From an uncultured Paracoccaceae bacterium (lineage in GTDB: Bacteria > Pseudomonadota > Alphaproteobacteria > Rhodobacterales > Rhodobacteraceae), in contig CANKZJ010000001.1 in NCBI GenBank assembly GCA_947488605.1, positions 1,019,603 to 1,083,602 of the forward strand: DNA of 64,000 nt, given 5' to 3'. Of this stretch, positions 32,956 through 43,085 are shown one piece after another. The notes under the pieces are model-generated. The model was not told the origin of the DNA. It worked only from the letters and a program-made list of their open reading frames with translations, and made no database searches. The first letter of the stretch is position 1; each line of letters opens with the position of its first letter. The position numbers and the translations under genes are program-made.

Positions 32956-33134
32956 CTTCGATTTGCGCGGCAAATTGAAGCTTTGGAAACACCGGCAGCA
33001 AAGGAGGATGTTCATGATTGTCGCAAAAAACTCCCTCCCGGTCCGGGTGCGCTGAAGTTATTTCCGCCCCCTCGTCCACTTCTCGCTGATCTACCTAGAT
33101 CAGCGCCAAAAAACACTTTGACGAGGATAGATCA

Positions 33135-34166
33135 TTGACAGATCTCACACGCGACGCCCTTGGCTGGTCGCCCTTTTATATGTCCCAACTTGAAATTGAA
33201 GAACTTGAAACACACACGCCCGCCCGCATTGCAACGGTCCACCGCGACCGCGTTGTTGGCTTCTCGGAAATCGGAACGATTGAGCTAACGCTTGATCCTG
33301 GCATCACCACCGCAGCCGTTGGCGTCGGAGACTGGGTTCTTTGCATACCCGAGCAACGCCGCCTGTCCCGCGTGCTGGAACGAAAGACCGAGCTGTCGCG
33401 CGGAACGGAATACCATACTGGTGAAAAGCAACTGATTGCGGCCAATCTTGATACGCTTTTTATTACGTCATCGTGCAACAATGATTTCAACCCTGCCCGC
33501 CTGGAGCGCTATCTGGCGATGGCGCATGACGCGTTGATCACGCCGGTGATATTGCTCACTAAGGCAGACCAAACAGACGACCCCGATGTCTACATCACGC
33601 AGGCGCAAGCCTTGGGGCGCAATCTGGAAGTCATTGCAATAGATGCCAAGAATGACGATGTGCCGGCAGCGCTCGCACCTTGGTGTGGCAAAGGTCAGAC
33701 TGTTGCACTGGCTGGATCATCGGGTGTGGGCAAAACAACGGTTGCCAACGCACTCACTGGCGGCAATGCCGCGACCCGAGATATCCGCGAAGACGACGCA
33801 CGCGGACGACACACCACAACCGGGCGCTCACTGCACCGTATGGCAACGGGTGGCTGGCTGATCGATACGCCGGGCATGCGCGGTTTGGGTGTGGCAGAAG
33901 TCGCTTTTGGCATTGATGCGACATTTCCTGAAATCTCGGAAAGCGCTGAACTGTGCAAATTTCGCGATTGCGCCCATGAGGGAGAGCCCGGCTGCGCCGT
34001 GCAAGCCGCGCTAGAGGCAGGTGACATCACCCCTGAGCGGCTAGTGCGGTTCAAAAAGCTCAAACGCGAAAATGAGCATGCGACGGAAACCATAGCGCAA
34101 GCGCGCGACCGGGGACGCAAGTTGGGTAAGATGTACCGCTCGGCTGTGAAAAAGAAGGGCAGATAG
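33135..34166 (+). CDS. rsgA: Ribosome small subunit-dependent GTPase A
   Basis: Circularly permuted GTPase: LLTKADQ, AGSSGVGKTTVANAL, DTPGMR; Zn motif CKFRDCAHEGEPGC. Confidence 0.95.
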   Translation: MTDLTRDALGWSPFYMSQLEIEELETHTPARIATVHRDRVVGFSEIGTIELTLDPGITTAAVGVGDWVLCIPEQRRLSRVLERKTELSRGTEYHTGEKQLIAANLDTLFITSSCNNDFNPARLERYLAMAHDALITPVILLTKADQTDDPDVYITQAQALGRNLEVIAIDAKNDDVPAALAPWCGKGQTVALAGSSGVGKTTVANALTGGNAATRDIREDDARGRHTTTGRSLHRMATGGWLIDTPGMRGLGVAEVAFGIDATFPEISESAELCKFRDCAHEGEPGCAVQAALEAGDITPERLVRFKKLKRENEHATETIAQARDRGRKLGKMYRSAVKKKGR

Positions 34167-34176
34167 TCCCTTAGGG

Positions 34177-34200
34177 TAAGGTGGATCATGATCCACCTTA
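34177..34200. repeat. REP-like palindrome
   Basis: Perfect 24-bp TAAGGTGGATCATGATCCACCTTA. Confidence 0.65.
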
Positions 34201-34208
34201 CTGAATTG

Positions 34209-34700
34209 TCAGCCAGCGCGCGCCCATGCCATCTGCGCATCTGTTTCCACTGCGCAGGGGCGCACCTTGCGCAAGCGCACAAGCGCCGCTTCGGGTTCCT
34301 CGCCTGCTGCAATCATCAATCGCAGAACCATCATGCCGGAACGGCCACATCCACCAAAGCAATGCACCAACACGCGCCCACCGTTGCCAAGTACGGGCAA
34401 TGTCTGGTCGCGCACGCCCGGCCAATCCAAACCATCCGGCACACCAAAATCGACAACGGGCAAGTGAAGCCATCCAATATTTTTATTACCCAAATCAACC
34501 CCAAGGCTGCCGGCACCTTTCCGGTCCAACTCAGCCTGTGTTGTCATCGTCAGAACCAAGTCTGGCCGCCAAGCAAGAAGCCGCTGCCAGTCCGTGCCAT
34601 AGTGCCGCGTGCGGCCCGGCATTGGTGCTATGGCCAACTCACCGCCGCCGGCCTTTAGGCTATGGATCACAAACTCAATCATGGGGTCGCTGCCGTCCAT
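34209..34700 (-). CDS. Protein-tyrosine/dual-specificity phosphatase family protein
   Basis: VLVHCFGGCGRSG (CX5R) motif. Confidence 0.85.
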   Translation of the reverse strand: MDGSDPMIEFVIHSLKAGGGELAIAPMPGRTRHYGTDWQRLLAWRPDLVLTMTTQAELDRKGAGSLGVDLGNKNIGWLHLPVVDFGVPDGLDWPGVRDQTLPVLGNGGRVLVHCFGGCGRSGMMVLRLMIAAGEEPEAALVRLRKVRPCAVETDAQMAWARAG

Positions 34701-34749
34701 CTTACAATTCCGCTTCGCTTTCTGCGGATCAAATCATACGTTACCGGCT

Positions 34750-35112
34750 ATGACCAACACTGACAAACAGGCGCAGAAGCGCACCGAATGGGCAGAAGAT
34801 CGCACGATCATGGCGAATGAACGCACGTTTTCAAGCTGGATGGGAACGGGTTTGGGCGCGATTGGCGTCGCCATCGGCCTGAAAGCCGTATTCGGTGCGT
34901 TTGAACCGACGTGGGCTGCGAAACTCGTTGCGAGCATTTTCATAGGTGTCGCCATTGCGATTTTCTGGTCGGCACGGCACCAGGCTTGCAAGACCTTCGC
35001 ACGACTAAGCGAGCGCGATATAGAGGCAACGCCTTCACGCAATTATACGCGGCTTGCCAGCATCATGACGATTGCAGCAGTTGCGACAGGGATCATCCTT
35101 TGGTCATTGTGA
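34750..35112 (+). CDS. DUF202 family membrane protein
   Basis: EDRTIMANERTFSSWMGTGLGAIGVAIGL; start ATG 34750 within longer ORF. Confidence 0.85.
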   Translation: MTNTDKQAQKRTEWAEDRTIMANERTFSSWMGTGLGAIGVAIGLKAVFGAFEPTWAAKLVASIFIGVAIAIFWSARHQACKTFARLSERDIEATPSRNYTRLASIMTIAAVATGIILWSL

Positions 35113-35132
35113 TACGGTAGACCTCGGACGGT

Positions 35133-35154
35133 GTTGCACCTAACCTGGTGCAAC
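35133..35154 (+). terminator. Inverted repeat, probable terminator of the DUF202 gene
   Basis: GTTGCACC-taacct-GGTGCAAC perfect 8-bp arms. Confidence 0.45.
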
Positions 35155-35180
35155 GCGCGAATCCCACCTTAAGGGCCAAA

Positions 35181-36929
35181 ATGACAGATCAACCGCAGTA
35201 TCAAGTACTCGCCCGGAAATATCGTCCCGAAACATTCGCAGACATGGTCGGGCAGGATGCGATGGTGCGGACGCTCAAGAACGCGTTTGCGGCGGACCGC
35301 ATCGCGCAAGCCTTTATCATGACCGGCATTCGCGGGACTGGCAAAACCACGACGGCGCGTATTATCGCAAAGGGTATGAACTGCATTGGGCCCGATGGCA
35401 CAGGCGGTCCAACGACCGAACCTTGCGGGCAATGCGAGCATTGTGTGGCGATCATGGAAGGGCGTCATGTGGACGTCATGGAAATGGACGCGGCATCACG
35501 TACAGGCGTCGGTGATATCCGTGAAATCATCGACAGCGTCCACTACCGCGCAGCCTCCGCCCGCTTCAAAATCTATATTATTGACGAAGTTCATATGCTG
35601 TCAAAGAACGCGTTCAACGCGCTTTTGAAGACATTGGAAGAGCCGCCTGACCACGTCAAATTCATCTTTGCTACGACGGAGATCCGGCAGGTGCCTGTAA
35701 CCGTACTTTCGCGCTGCCAACGCTTTGATTTGCGACGCATTGAGCCAGAGGTGCAAATTGCATTGCTGCGCAAAATCTCAACCGCAGAAGGCGCTGAGAT
35801 CACCGATGAAGCCCTAGCGTTGATCACACGCGCTGCGGAAGGCTCTGCCCGCGACGCCCAATCACTGTTGGATCAGGCAATCAGCCACGGCGCTGGCGAA
35901 ACGACCGCAGATCAGGTCCGCGCGATGCTGGGACTGGCAGATCGCGGACGTGTGCTTGATCTTTTTGACATGATTTTGAAAGGCGAAGCTGCGCGCGCTT
36001 TGACCGAGCTGTCAGGACAATATGCTGACGGTGCTGACCCAATGGCCGTTTTGCGGGATTTGGCAGAAGTCTGTCACTGGATCAGCGTCATCAAAATCAC
36101 ACCCGAAGCTGCAGAAGACCCAACCATCGGCCCGGACGAGCGATCACGCGGACAAGCGATGGCAGCCGAGCTACCGATGCGCGTGATGTCGCGGATGTGG
36201 CAAATGCTATTAAAGTCGTTGGAAGAAGTGGCAATGGCACCAAACGCCATGATGGCGGCCGAAATGGCGGTTATCCGGCTAACCCATGTCGCGGACCTGC
36301 CCAGCCCCGAAGAACTGGTGCGCAAATTGCAAGACGCGACACCGCCGCCCTCTGGTCCGGGCGGTGGGCGTCCTGCCCCGCAAGGTCAAGCGACAACAGC
36401 AATCAGCAACACTGTAACACCGACCCATTCTGCCCCTACGGGACCATCCGCATCCGGCGCGCAGATGGCAGTCGCGGTAGCTGAAAATCCGTTGCAGCAC
36501 TATGCGCGCTTTGAAGATGTCGTTGAGTTGATCCGCACGCACCGCGACGTCAAATTGTTGGTTGAGGTGGAAACCGGGTTGCGCCTTGTGAACTATCAGC
36601 CCGGCCGCATCGAGGTGAACCCAACACCATCCGCTGCGCGCGATCTTGTCGGCAGGCTGCAATCGCGACTACAGGCTTGGACGGGCAATCGCTGGGCGAT
36701 CACGGTTGTGACAGACGGCGGCGCGCCCACAATTGCAGAAACACGCGACGCTGCGGAAACTGCAATCATGGAGCAGGCGCACCAACATCCATTGGTACAA
36801 GCCGTGATCACTGCATTCCCAAAAGCGAAGATCACGGACATCCGAACAGAAGCCGAAAAAACCCAAGAGGCGCTGACCGACGCACTGCCCGAAGTCGACG
36901 AGGAATGGGATCCTTTTGACGACGATTGA
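35181..36929 (+). CDS. dnaX: DNA polymerase III subunits gamma/tau
   Basis: YQVLARKYRPETFADMVGQ, GIRGTGKTTTARI, IIDEVHMLS; ORF opens at 35148 but ATG 35181 begins conserved N-terminus. Confidence 0.95.
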   Translation: MTDQPQYQVLARKYRPETFADMVGQDAMVRTLKNAFAADRIAQAFIMTGIRGTGKTTTARIIAKGMNCIGPDGTGGPTTEPCGQCEHCVAIMEGRHVDVMEMDAASRTGVGDIREIIDSVHYRAASARFKIYIIDEVHMLSKNAFNALLKTLEEPPDHVKFIFATTEIRQVPVTVLSRCQRFDLRRIEPEVQIALLRKISTAEGAEITDEALALITRAAEGSARDAQSLLDQAISHGAGETTADQVRAMLGLADRGRVLDLFDMILKGEAARALTELSGQYADGADPMAVLRDLAEVCHWISVIKITPEAAEDPTIGPDERSRGQAMAAELPMRVMSRMWQMLLKSLEEVAMAPNAMMAAEMAVIRLTHVADLPSPEELVRKLQDATPPPSGPGGGRPAPQGQATTAISNTVTPTHSAPTGPSASGAQMAVAVAENPLQHYARFEDVVELIRTHRDVKLLVEVETGLRLVNYQPGRIEVNPTPSAARDLVGRLQSRLQAWTGNRWAITVVTDGGAPTIAETRDAAETAIMEQAHQHPLVQAVITAFPKAKITDIRTEAEKTQEALTDALPEVDEEWDPFDDD

Positions 36930-36986
36930 TTGCGCAAATCGGTGAAAACGCCTAACTGAGTACAAACGAAATGCAGGAGGCAGAAA

Positions 36987-37331
36987 ATGCTCAAAGGACT
37001 TGGTGGGCTTGGCGACATGGCCAAGATGATGAAGCAGGCGCAAGAGATGCAGGGCAAAATGGCCCAGATGCAAGAAGACCTTGAGACAATCATGGTCGAA
37101 GGCGTCAGCGGCGCAGGTCTTGTAAAGGCGACAGCGACTGCCAAAGGCGAGTTGAAGGGTCTCGATATTGATCCATCAATCTTCAATGGTGACGATAAAG
37201 AAGTCGTCGAAGACCTGATCCTCGCGGCCATCAAAGACGCGCAGACAAAAGCCGCAGAGCGCGCGCAGGAAGAAATGGGTAAGATGACCGAAGGGCTCGG
37301 CCTACCTCCCGGAATGAACCTGCCGTTCTAA
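36987..37331 (+). CDS. YbaB/EbfC family nucleoid-associated protein
   Basis: MAKMMKQAQEMQGKMAQMQEDL; dnaX-ybaB-recR context. Confidence 0.95.
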   Translation: MLKGLGGLGDMAKMMKQAQEMQGKMAQMQEDLETIMVEGVSGAGLVKATATAKGELKGLDIDPSIFNGDDKEVVEDLILAAIKDAQTKAAERAQEEMGKMTEGLGLPPGMNLPF

Positions 37332-37375
37332 ACAGCCAAGAATTTCCCGCGAAATTCTTTTGAAGGCAGAACAAA

Positions 37376-37969
37376 ATGACAAACGGCACCGAAGATCTGG
37401 ATAATCTCATCGCGTTGATGGCAAAGCTGCCCGGTCTTGGGCCGCGGTCGGCCCGTCGCGCTGTGCTGCATTTGATCAAGAAACGGTCTTTGGTGTTACT
37501 CCCGCTTGCTGATGCGATGCACAGGGTCGGCAGTACCGTGCGCGAATGCCTCAATTGTGGGAACGTTTGCACCACAGATATTTGCGACATTTGCAGGTCT
37601 GAAAAGCGGAATGTCGGACAGATTGCCGTTGTCGAAGACGTCGCCGATCTTTGGGCGATGGAGCGCGCGCAAGTCTTCAAAGGGCGCTATCATGTGTTGG
37701 GTGGAACACTGTCCGCGTTGGACGCCGTTGGACCCGATGAGCTGCGGATACCCAAGTTAATTGATCGCATCAAAACCGAAGAGGTCACAGAAGTGATCTT
37801 GGCACTGGGTGCCACTATCGATGGCCAAACGACAGCACATTATATTGCAGATCAGTTGCCCGGTGTTGCAGTGACCTCACTGGCGCAAGGCGTACCCGTG
37901 GGGGGCGAACTGGACTATCTTGATGACGGAACAATCACTGCCGCGCTCAATGCGCGTAAAGCAATATGA
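37376..37969 (+). CDS. recR: Recombination protein RecR
   Basis: [17 protein letters not shown]4 Zn finger [16 protein letters not shown], Toprim [13 protein letters not shown]. Confidence 0.96.
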   Translation: MTNGTEDLDNLIALMAKLPGLGPRSARRAVLHLIKKRSLVLLPLADAMHRVGSTVRECLNCGNVCTTDICDICRSEKRNVGQIAVVEDVADLWAMERAQVFKGRYHVLGGTLSALDAVGPDELRIPKLIDRIKTEEVTEVILALGATIDGQTTAHYIADQLPGVAVTSLAQGVPVGGELDYLDDGTITAALNARKAI

Positions 37970-38065
37970 ACGAAACATTAAAGTTGCAAAGAATTGCCAC
38001 AACTTCGGACTTCATGCGCCTTTTTCTCGTTGTAGCCGGATGCTCGAACAAGGGAACGTCGTAAG

Positions 38066-39385
38066 ATGAGTGAAGACCAACGCCAGAAAGATTTCGCGGA
38101 GCGCCTTAAGCGCATTCACGGCCAGCAAAATGAACCCGAGCAAGCGCCGGAACCCGCTAAGCCCGAACGCAGCTCTGGTGGGTTTGACTATAACCCACCC
38201 AAAGAAAGCCATGTGGTCCGCAACAGCTTTATCTGGCTTGCATTCTTGGGCCTCATTGGTGTTGGCGGTTATGTGGCATGGAGCGCTTTGCCGCGCGATA
38301 TGATCGAGGCGGTCGCAGGACTGGCTGGTATCGAGGTGGATGCGCAACAAGCAACGGAAGCGGGCGAAGACCCCGCCGCTGATATCTTCTTGCAAGAAAC
38401 AGAGACGATGTCGATCCAAGGCCCGATCTTCGCGTCTCCAAATGTTGTGCAGGCAGGTTCGGCGCCGGTCCTACTTTCTGATATTGCGACGGGCATTGAA
38501 CTGACTGATGACAGCACGCAAATTGGGCAGATACTACCATTCGCGCGCAACGCACGGTGCGACCTACGCCAACCTCTTGCAGGCGAAACGGTATCCAATG
38601 TCCGCATCGAGAATGCACTCCTTTCTGCCCCGCTTCAGGCGTTCTCGGATGACCAGTTGATTGATCGGCTTGTTGAGAACGTCGAAGCCGTGACACAAGA
38701 TGGTCAGGACCTCCCGGCAGATGGCCATATGATTGGTCTCAAAGACAGCATCGACGTCTTCGTCACGGACACGTCCGCACCGCATTATCTTGTTCTGCAG
38801 AATATGGGGCCAGGTGTGATTTGGAACGTGCAAACAGCGCCGGGTACTACCGTGGCGCATGTTGCGATCATCGGCTCCAACTACTCCGGCGTGATCGTAC
38901 AATCACAAGATACCACCGTTGAGGGGTTGTTGGTTGGGGATTTTGTCGAACCCTATCGGTTTGGCGATGACAGTAGCGCACGCAGTTGCATGATACGCCC
39001 GTGGCGTAACCCACAGCCCGACTGGATTGGCGTTAAAAATGCACAATTGGGTGACACAGTCGCCGACAACGATATGTTCGCCTACTCCAAAGGCTATGAG
39101 GCATACAACCGTTGGTACACTGGCGCTCTGGGTATTGATGCGAGCACCAATCTGGTGACGGCCCGTGACGCAGCACATGTCCTTGTCGGTCCAGTGCCTA
39201 CTGCACCCCTGCAATACCAATCACTGGAAGGGCAAGACGTGCGTTTGATGGAAACCGATCATATGCTGACAGGCAATGCGGCAACCTTGGACAACCTCAG
39301 CAAAAATTTGCATGACAGCTTGTTGCAGGCAGCCGTTGGTGGGGACGTTAGACTGCTGAACCCCGCTACCTTGGAAAGGAACTGA
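38066..39385 (+). CDS. Hypothetical membrane-anchored protein
   Basis: Proline-rich N-terminus then TM NSFIWLAFLGLIGVGGYVAWSAL. Confidence 0.6.
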   Translation: MSEDQRQKDFAERLKRIHGQQNEPEQAPEPAKPERSSGGFDYNPPKESHVVRNSFIWLAFLGLIGVGGYVAWSALPRDMIEAVAGLAGIEVDAQQATEAGEDPAADIFLQETETMSIQGPIFASPNVVQAGSAPVLLSDIATGIELTDDSTQIGQILPFARNARCDLRQPLAGETVSNVRIENALLSAPLQAFSDDQLIDRLVENVEAVTQDGQDLPADGHMIGLKDSIDVFVTDTSAPHYLVLQNMGPGVIWNVQTAPGTTVAHVAIIGSNYSGVIVQSQDTTVEGLLVGDFVEPYRFGDDSSARSCMIRPWRNPQPDWIGVKNAQLGDTVADNDMFAYSKGYEAYNRWYTGALGIDASTNLVTARDAAHVLVGPVPTAPLQYQSLEGQDVRLMETDHMLTGNAATLDNLSKNLHDSLLQAAVGGDVRLLNPATLERN

Positions 39386-39387
39386 CC

Positions 39388-40230
39388 ATGAAGGGACTTT
39401 TCATTTTGGTTTTGCTTGCAGCCCTTGCTGTCGGCGGAAACATCGTAGCGTTCAACGTTTGGGGTTTTGACGTCAGGGTTTGGGCGCAAGACTTGATGGC
39501 GCAAGATGCAACAACGCCTGCCGCGGTCGAAGACACGGCAGCTGAGACACCGGCCGCACCGACCGGCCCACTCGCGTGGATGCAGGGCGATGCCGCGTTA
39601 CGCGATACTTTTGCAGCTGATGAAATCACCAGTGAACGCTACGTTGTGTTCGAAGAATTGGTTGAACCAGAAGAACTACTCAATCTTGGTGAAGCGTTAC
39701 CCAATGAAGACCTGATTGAGCTTTATGCAGCCGCGCGCACGCCCGTGCGCATGATCGGGTATTGCTCTGAGGTGCTCGCAACTATCGGTGCGACTTGCGA
39801 TGTCATCCATACGGAAGTCAGCGACAACCGTGACGGACGGCTTCAGTTGTCCGGGCGTTTGGGCTTTGCCGCTGGTGTCAGACTGGGTGAACCAGAACAG
39901 GTTGAGAATGGCGCGTTGATCAGCACTCAGGTGGTCTTGCCGTTTGAGGGTGATCTACGTCCCGCAAATGAACCCTCATCACGCATCGATATGATCAGAC
40001 AAGCCCAGTCCGCTTGCGACACGCTGCGCGCCCAATTTGGCAACTGTGTGCTCACGCGCGTGAATCTTAACATATACGAGCTTTGGATTACCGATCTTGA
40101 GGTGCTGCCGGCTGGCACTGATCCGCAACGCATCGAGGCGACAGCGCGTTTTACCGTTTATGCAGACAGTACCGAATGGGACACGCAGAGCTTCAATACG
40201 CTAGTGAGCGAGCTTGTGAATCCAAGCTAG
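39388..40230 (+). CDS. Hypothetical protein with N-terminal TM/signal
   Basis: MKGLFILVLLAALAVGGNIVAF; 2 bp downstream of previous gene. Confidence 0.6.
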   Translation: MKGLFILVLLAALAVGGNIVAFNVWGFDVRVWAQDLMAQDATTPAAVEDTAAETPAAPTGPLAWMQGDAALRDTFAADEITSERYVVFEELVEPEELLNLGEALPNEDLIELYAAARTPVRMIGYCSEVLATIGATCDVIHTEVSDNRDGRLQLSGRLGFAAGVRLGEPEQVENGALISTQVVLPFEGDLRPANEPSSRIDMIRQAQSACDTLRAQFGNCVLTRVNLNIYELWITDLEVLPAGTDPQRIEATARFTVYADSTEWDTQSFNTLVSELVNPS

Positions 40231-40249
40231 CAGCGGTGCTTCAAAACCA

Positions 40250-40280
40250 AAAAGAGCGCCCCGATTAGGGCGCTCTTTTC
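40250..40280. terminator. Bidirectional rho-independent terminator between convergent genes
   Basis: AAAAGAGCGCCC-cgatta-GGGCGCTCTTTT. Confidence 0.85.
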
Positions 40281-40302
40281 ATTTCAGATTGGCGAAAAGC
40301 GA

Positions 40303-41058
40303 TTAGTCTTTGCTGTCTTCATCATCTGGCAGGTTAAAGAAGCTATCCGCGTCGGACACGTCGCGTTTATCTGTTTCTTCTTCAGCTTCGCCATCACGTG
40401 GGTCGGACAAGCTAAATGTCTCAAGCCCAGCCAAAGCACTTGGCATTTTTGGCTCTGCCGGCATCGAAAGTGATTGCTCTGTACCAACGAGTTTGCGGCG
40501 CTCGTCATCGGACATAGCCGCGCCTTCTTTTTCCTTCTTGGCGTTGGCTTTTTGTACAGCCGCATCCAATTCAGACTGCTTGCACAGACCAAGCGCCACA
40601 GGATCAATCGGTTCGATGTTATTGATGTTCCAATGCGTGCGCTCGCGGATCGCCTGAATGGTTGGCTTTGTTGTACCAACCAGCTTGGAAATCTGACCGT
40701 CCGTTAATTCGGGGTGGAATTTCACCAGCCAATAAATTGACGCCGGGCGATCCTGACGCTTGGATAGCGGCGTATACCGCGGACCACGGCGCTTTTCTTC
40801 GCCAGCGGCAGCCGCATAAAATTTGAGCTTCAGTTTGTGCGCCGGATCAGCTTCGGCTTTGTCGAGCTCTTCTTGGGTCAACTGGTTGTTCGCAATCGGA
40901 TCAAACCCTTTAACACCGGTTGCGACATCACCATCCGCGATGCCTTGAACTTCGAGCTCATGAAAGCCACAAAAGTCGGCGATTTGCTTAAAGGTCAGCG
41001 TTGTGTTGTCACAAAGCCAAACAGCGGTCGCTTTGGCCATAATCGGTTTATCGGACAT
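40303..41058 (-). CDS. DUF1013 protein, cell cycle transcriptional regulator TrcR-like
   Basis: ATAVWLCDNTTLTFKQIADFCGFHELEVQGIADGDVA; conserved alphaproteobacterial family. Confidence 0.85.
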   Translation of the reverse strand: MSDKPIMAKATAVWLCDNTTLTFKQIADFCGFHELEVQGIADGDVATGVKGFDPIANNQLTQEELDKAEADPAHKLKLKFYAAAAGEEKRRGPRYTPLSKRQDRPASIYWLVKFHPELTDGQISKLVGTTKPTIQAIRERTHWNINNIEPIDPVALGLCKQSELDAAVQKANAKKEKEGAAMSDDERRKLVGTEQSLSMPAEPKMPSALAGLETFSLSDPRDGEAEEETDKRDVSDADSFFNLPDDEDSKD

Positions 41059-41194
41059 CTTTCATCTCCATCTTATCAGCGCACATGCCTCTCCCGCACC
41101 CTTGAATTGGGCAGACTACGTTAGCAGCCGGGTTCGCATTGTCGGGGAACTTGAGGTGTATATAGTGATGGTGATGAAAATTGGAAAGATCAAA

Positions 41195-41824
41195 ATGCAT
41201 CGGGTTATTGCCCTCTTCCTCATCCTGGCAGCGCCATTGCCCGCGCAAGATCGTGCAGGTGACTTTGATTACTATGTGATGTCGCTGTCATGGTCCGCCA
41301 ATTGGTGCGCCATTGAAGGGGATGCGCGCAGCTCGCCGCAGTGTGATGCCACTGAGGACTTTGGTTGGATTTTGCATGGGCTATGGCCGCAATACGAGCG
41401 TGGCTTTCCGGCAAATTGCGTCACAAGCCAACGCCCACCCAGCCGCAGCGATACAGGTGCCATGGCCGATATCATGGGAACCGCTGGACTGGCATGGCAC
41501 CAATGGCGCAAACATGGTGTCTGTTCCGGCCTAACGTCAGATGCGTACTATGAGTTGTCCCGCGACGCCTATGCCCAGATCGAACGACCTCAGATTCTGC
41601 GCGACCTCGACCGGTCGGTAACTCTGCCCGCCAAGTTGATTGAAGACGCCTTTCTGGATGCAAATCCAACACTTGAACCTGATCAAATCACAATCACCTG
41701 CAAGCAAGGCTACATTCAAGAAGCTCGCATTTGTCTCACGCGTGATCTGACGTTCAGGGACTGCGGCGCAGATGTCGTTCGTGATTGTAATATGACAAAC
41801 GCACAGTTCGATCCCATGCGTTAG
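41195..41824 (+). CDS. Ribonuclease T2 family protein
   Basis: DYYVMSLSWSANWC, WILHGLWPQYERGFPANC, WHQWRKHGVCS (CAS motifs); signal peptide; exact start uncertain (ORF opens 41003). Confidence 0.88.
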   Translation: MHRVIALFLILAAPLPAQDRAGDFDYYVMSLSWSANWCAIEGDARSSPQCDATEDFGWILHGLWPQYERGFPANCVTSQRPPSRSDTGAMADIMGTAGLAWHQWRKHGVCSGLTSDAYYELSRDAYAQIERPQILRDLDRSVTLPAKLIEDAFLDANPTLEPDQITITCKQGYIQEARICLTRDLTFRDCGADVVRDCNMTNAQFDPMR

Positions 41825-41833
41825 CTAGCCAGC

Positions 41834-42175
41834 TTAGGTGTTGGAAGGCTCTCGCTCTGACGGCATCGTGCTACCATCTTTTAGCGTAATTTGGCCACGA
41901 GCGTCCTGACATTTTGGCGTCCCATCGCGATTCAATCGCGGTGTCATAAAGCCTTCAAGCCCGTCGTCGATATACCAATGCTGGCACCCATCCGGGTCTA
42001 CCCAAACATTCGCTACACCGTCACGCAATAGACCGCCATCAAGGCCACCATCTGTGACTGTGTTGTCATCGCCCACGCGTTCACATGCAACAAGCGCACC
42101 TGCTGCCAGAACTATCATCACACCTCGTGCAAAACTCATTTCCAAGACCACCCAAAAGTTCACGACTCGCGCCAA
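41834..42175 (-). CDS. Hypothetical lipoprotein
   Basis: VLAAGALVAC lipobox; DPDGCQHWYIDDGLEGFMTPRL. Confidence 0.55.
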   Translation of the reverse strand: MARVVNFWVVLEMSFARGVMIVLAAGALVACERVGDDNTVTDGGLDGGLLRDGVANVWVDPDGCQHWYIDDGLEGFMTPRLNRDGTPKCQDARGQITLKDGSTMPSEREPSNT

Positions 42176-42245
42176 TTCGCCAGTGCGGATAGTCTAAAGC
42201 TTGTTTGCATGGAGGTCCACAGACTGCGCTGGCTCGCTGGAATCC

Positions 42246-43022
42246 TTAAGCTAACAATTGACGCGTCAGCTGCGCATCTGGATCAGCAAGTCCATCAATG
42301 ACACTAAAATGATGATGGCCCGCATCGATGACTTGGTGGCAATTCCAAGTATCCGTCAACGCTTGTGCCTGTTGCAAGAACACGGGCCGTTCGTCCGCAC
42401 CGACCCATACGGTCACTGGAACATCGGGATTTGGCAAATGAACCGGGCTTTCACTGCGCACCTCAGCAAGGTCAAGTTTCAGGTCGGCGTTCATCGATGT
42501 CTGCATAAGAGGTTCCAAATCCGCAACGGGCGAAATTGCGACGACCTTTTCGACACGCTGCTGCCATGCGGCATCAATGCGCGGCGCCGTCATCCGCGCG
42601 ACCAATTGCCCACCGGCAGAATGCCCCACCAGACGGATCGGACCGGGTACCCGGTCCGCCGCGCATTGGATCGCAGATGCAATTTGATTGCCAATCTCGG
42701 TAATCCGCACCGCAGGGCACAGATCATAAGACGGCATAGCGACAGCCCAGCCATGCGTTAACGGGCCCGCAGCCAAATGTGACCAAAAGGATTTATCAAA
42801 ACGCACCCAATATCCACCGTGCACAAAGACAACCAACCCTTTGGCAAGTCGCGGCGGGTGAAAGAGGTCAAACCTTTGCCGCGCGCTTTCCCCGTATGGC
42901 AAATCCAACTCGCACAGTGTCGCCCCGCGAAACGCCGCGGCGGCCTGCGTCCATTTGCCGGGATAAGCATCAGCGCCCTTAATATAGGCCGCATTGGCAT
43001 AAGCATCGTCGAAGTCCATCAT
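42246..43022 (-). CDS. Alpha/beta hydrolase
   Basis: VVFVHGGYWVRFDKS, LVGHSAGGQL. Confidence 0.88.
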   Translation of the reverse strand: MMDFDDAYANAAYIKGADAYPGKWTQAAAAFRGATLCELDLPYGESARQRFDLFHPPRLAKGLVVFVHGGYWVRFDKSFWSHLAAGPLTHGWAVAMPSYDLCPAVRITEIGNQIASAIQCAADRVPGPIRLVGHSAGGQLVARMTAPRIDAAWQQRVEKVVAISPVADLEPLMQTSMNADLKLDLAEVRSESPVHLPNPDVPVTVWVGADERPVFLQQAQALTDTWNCHQVIDAGHHHFSVIDGLADPDAQLTRQLLA

Positions 43023-43085
43023 GTCCCCCCTTTACGGCACTGCCTTGTATGGTTCAGATAGCGACCAAACCCAAGGGAGGCCATC

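Noticed and set aside
36596-37234. Antisense 212-aa ORF over dnaX/ybaB
   Set aside because: Mirror of conserved genes; no supporting motif.
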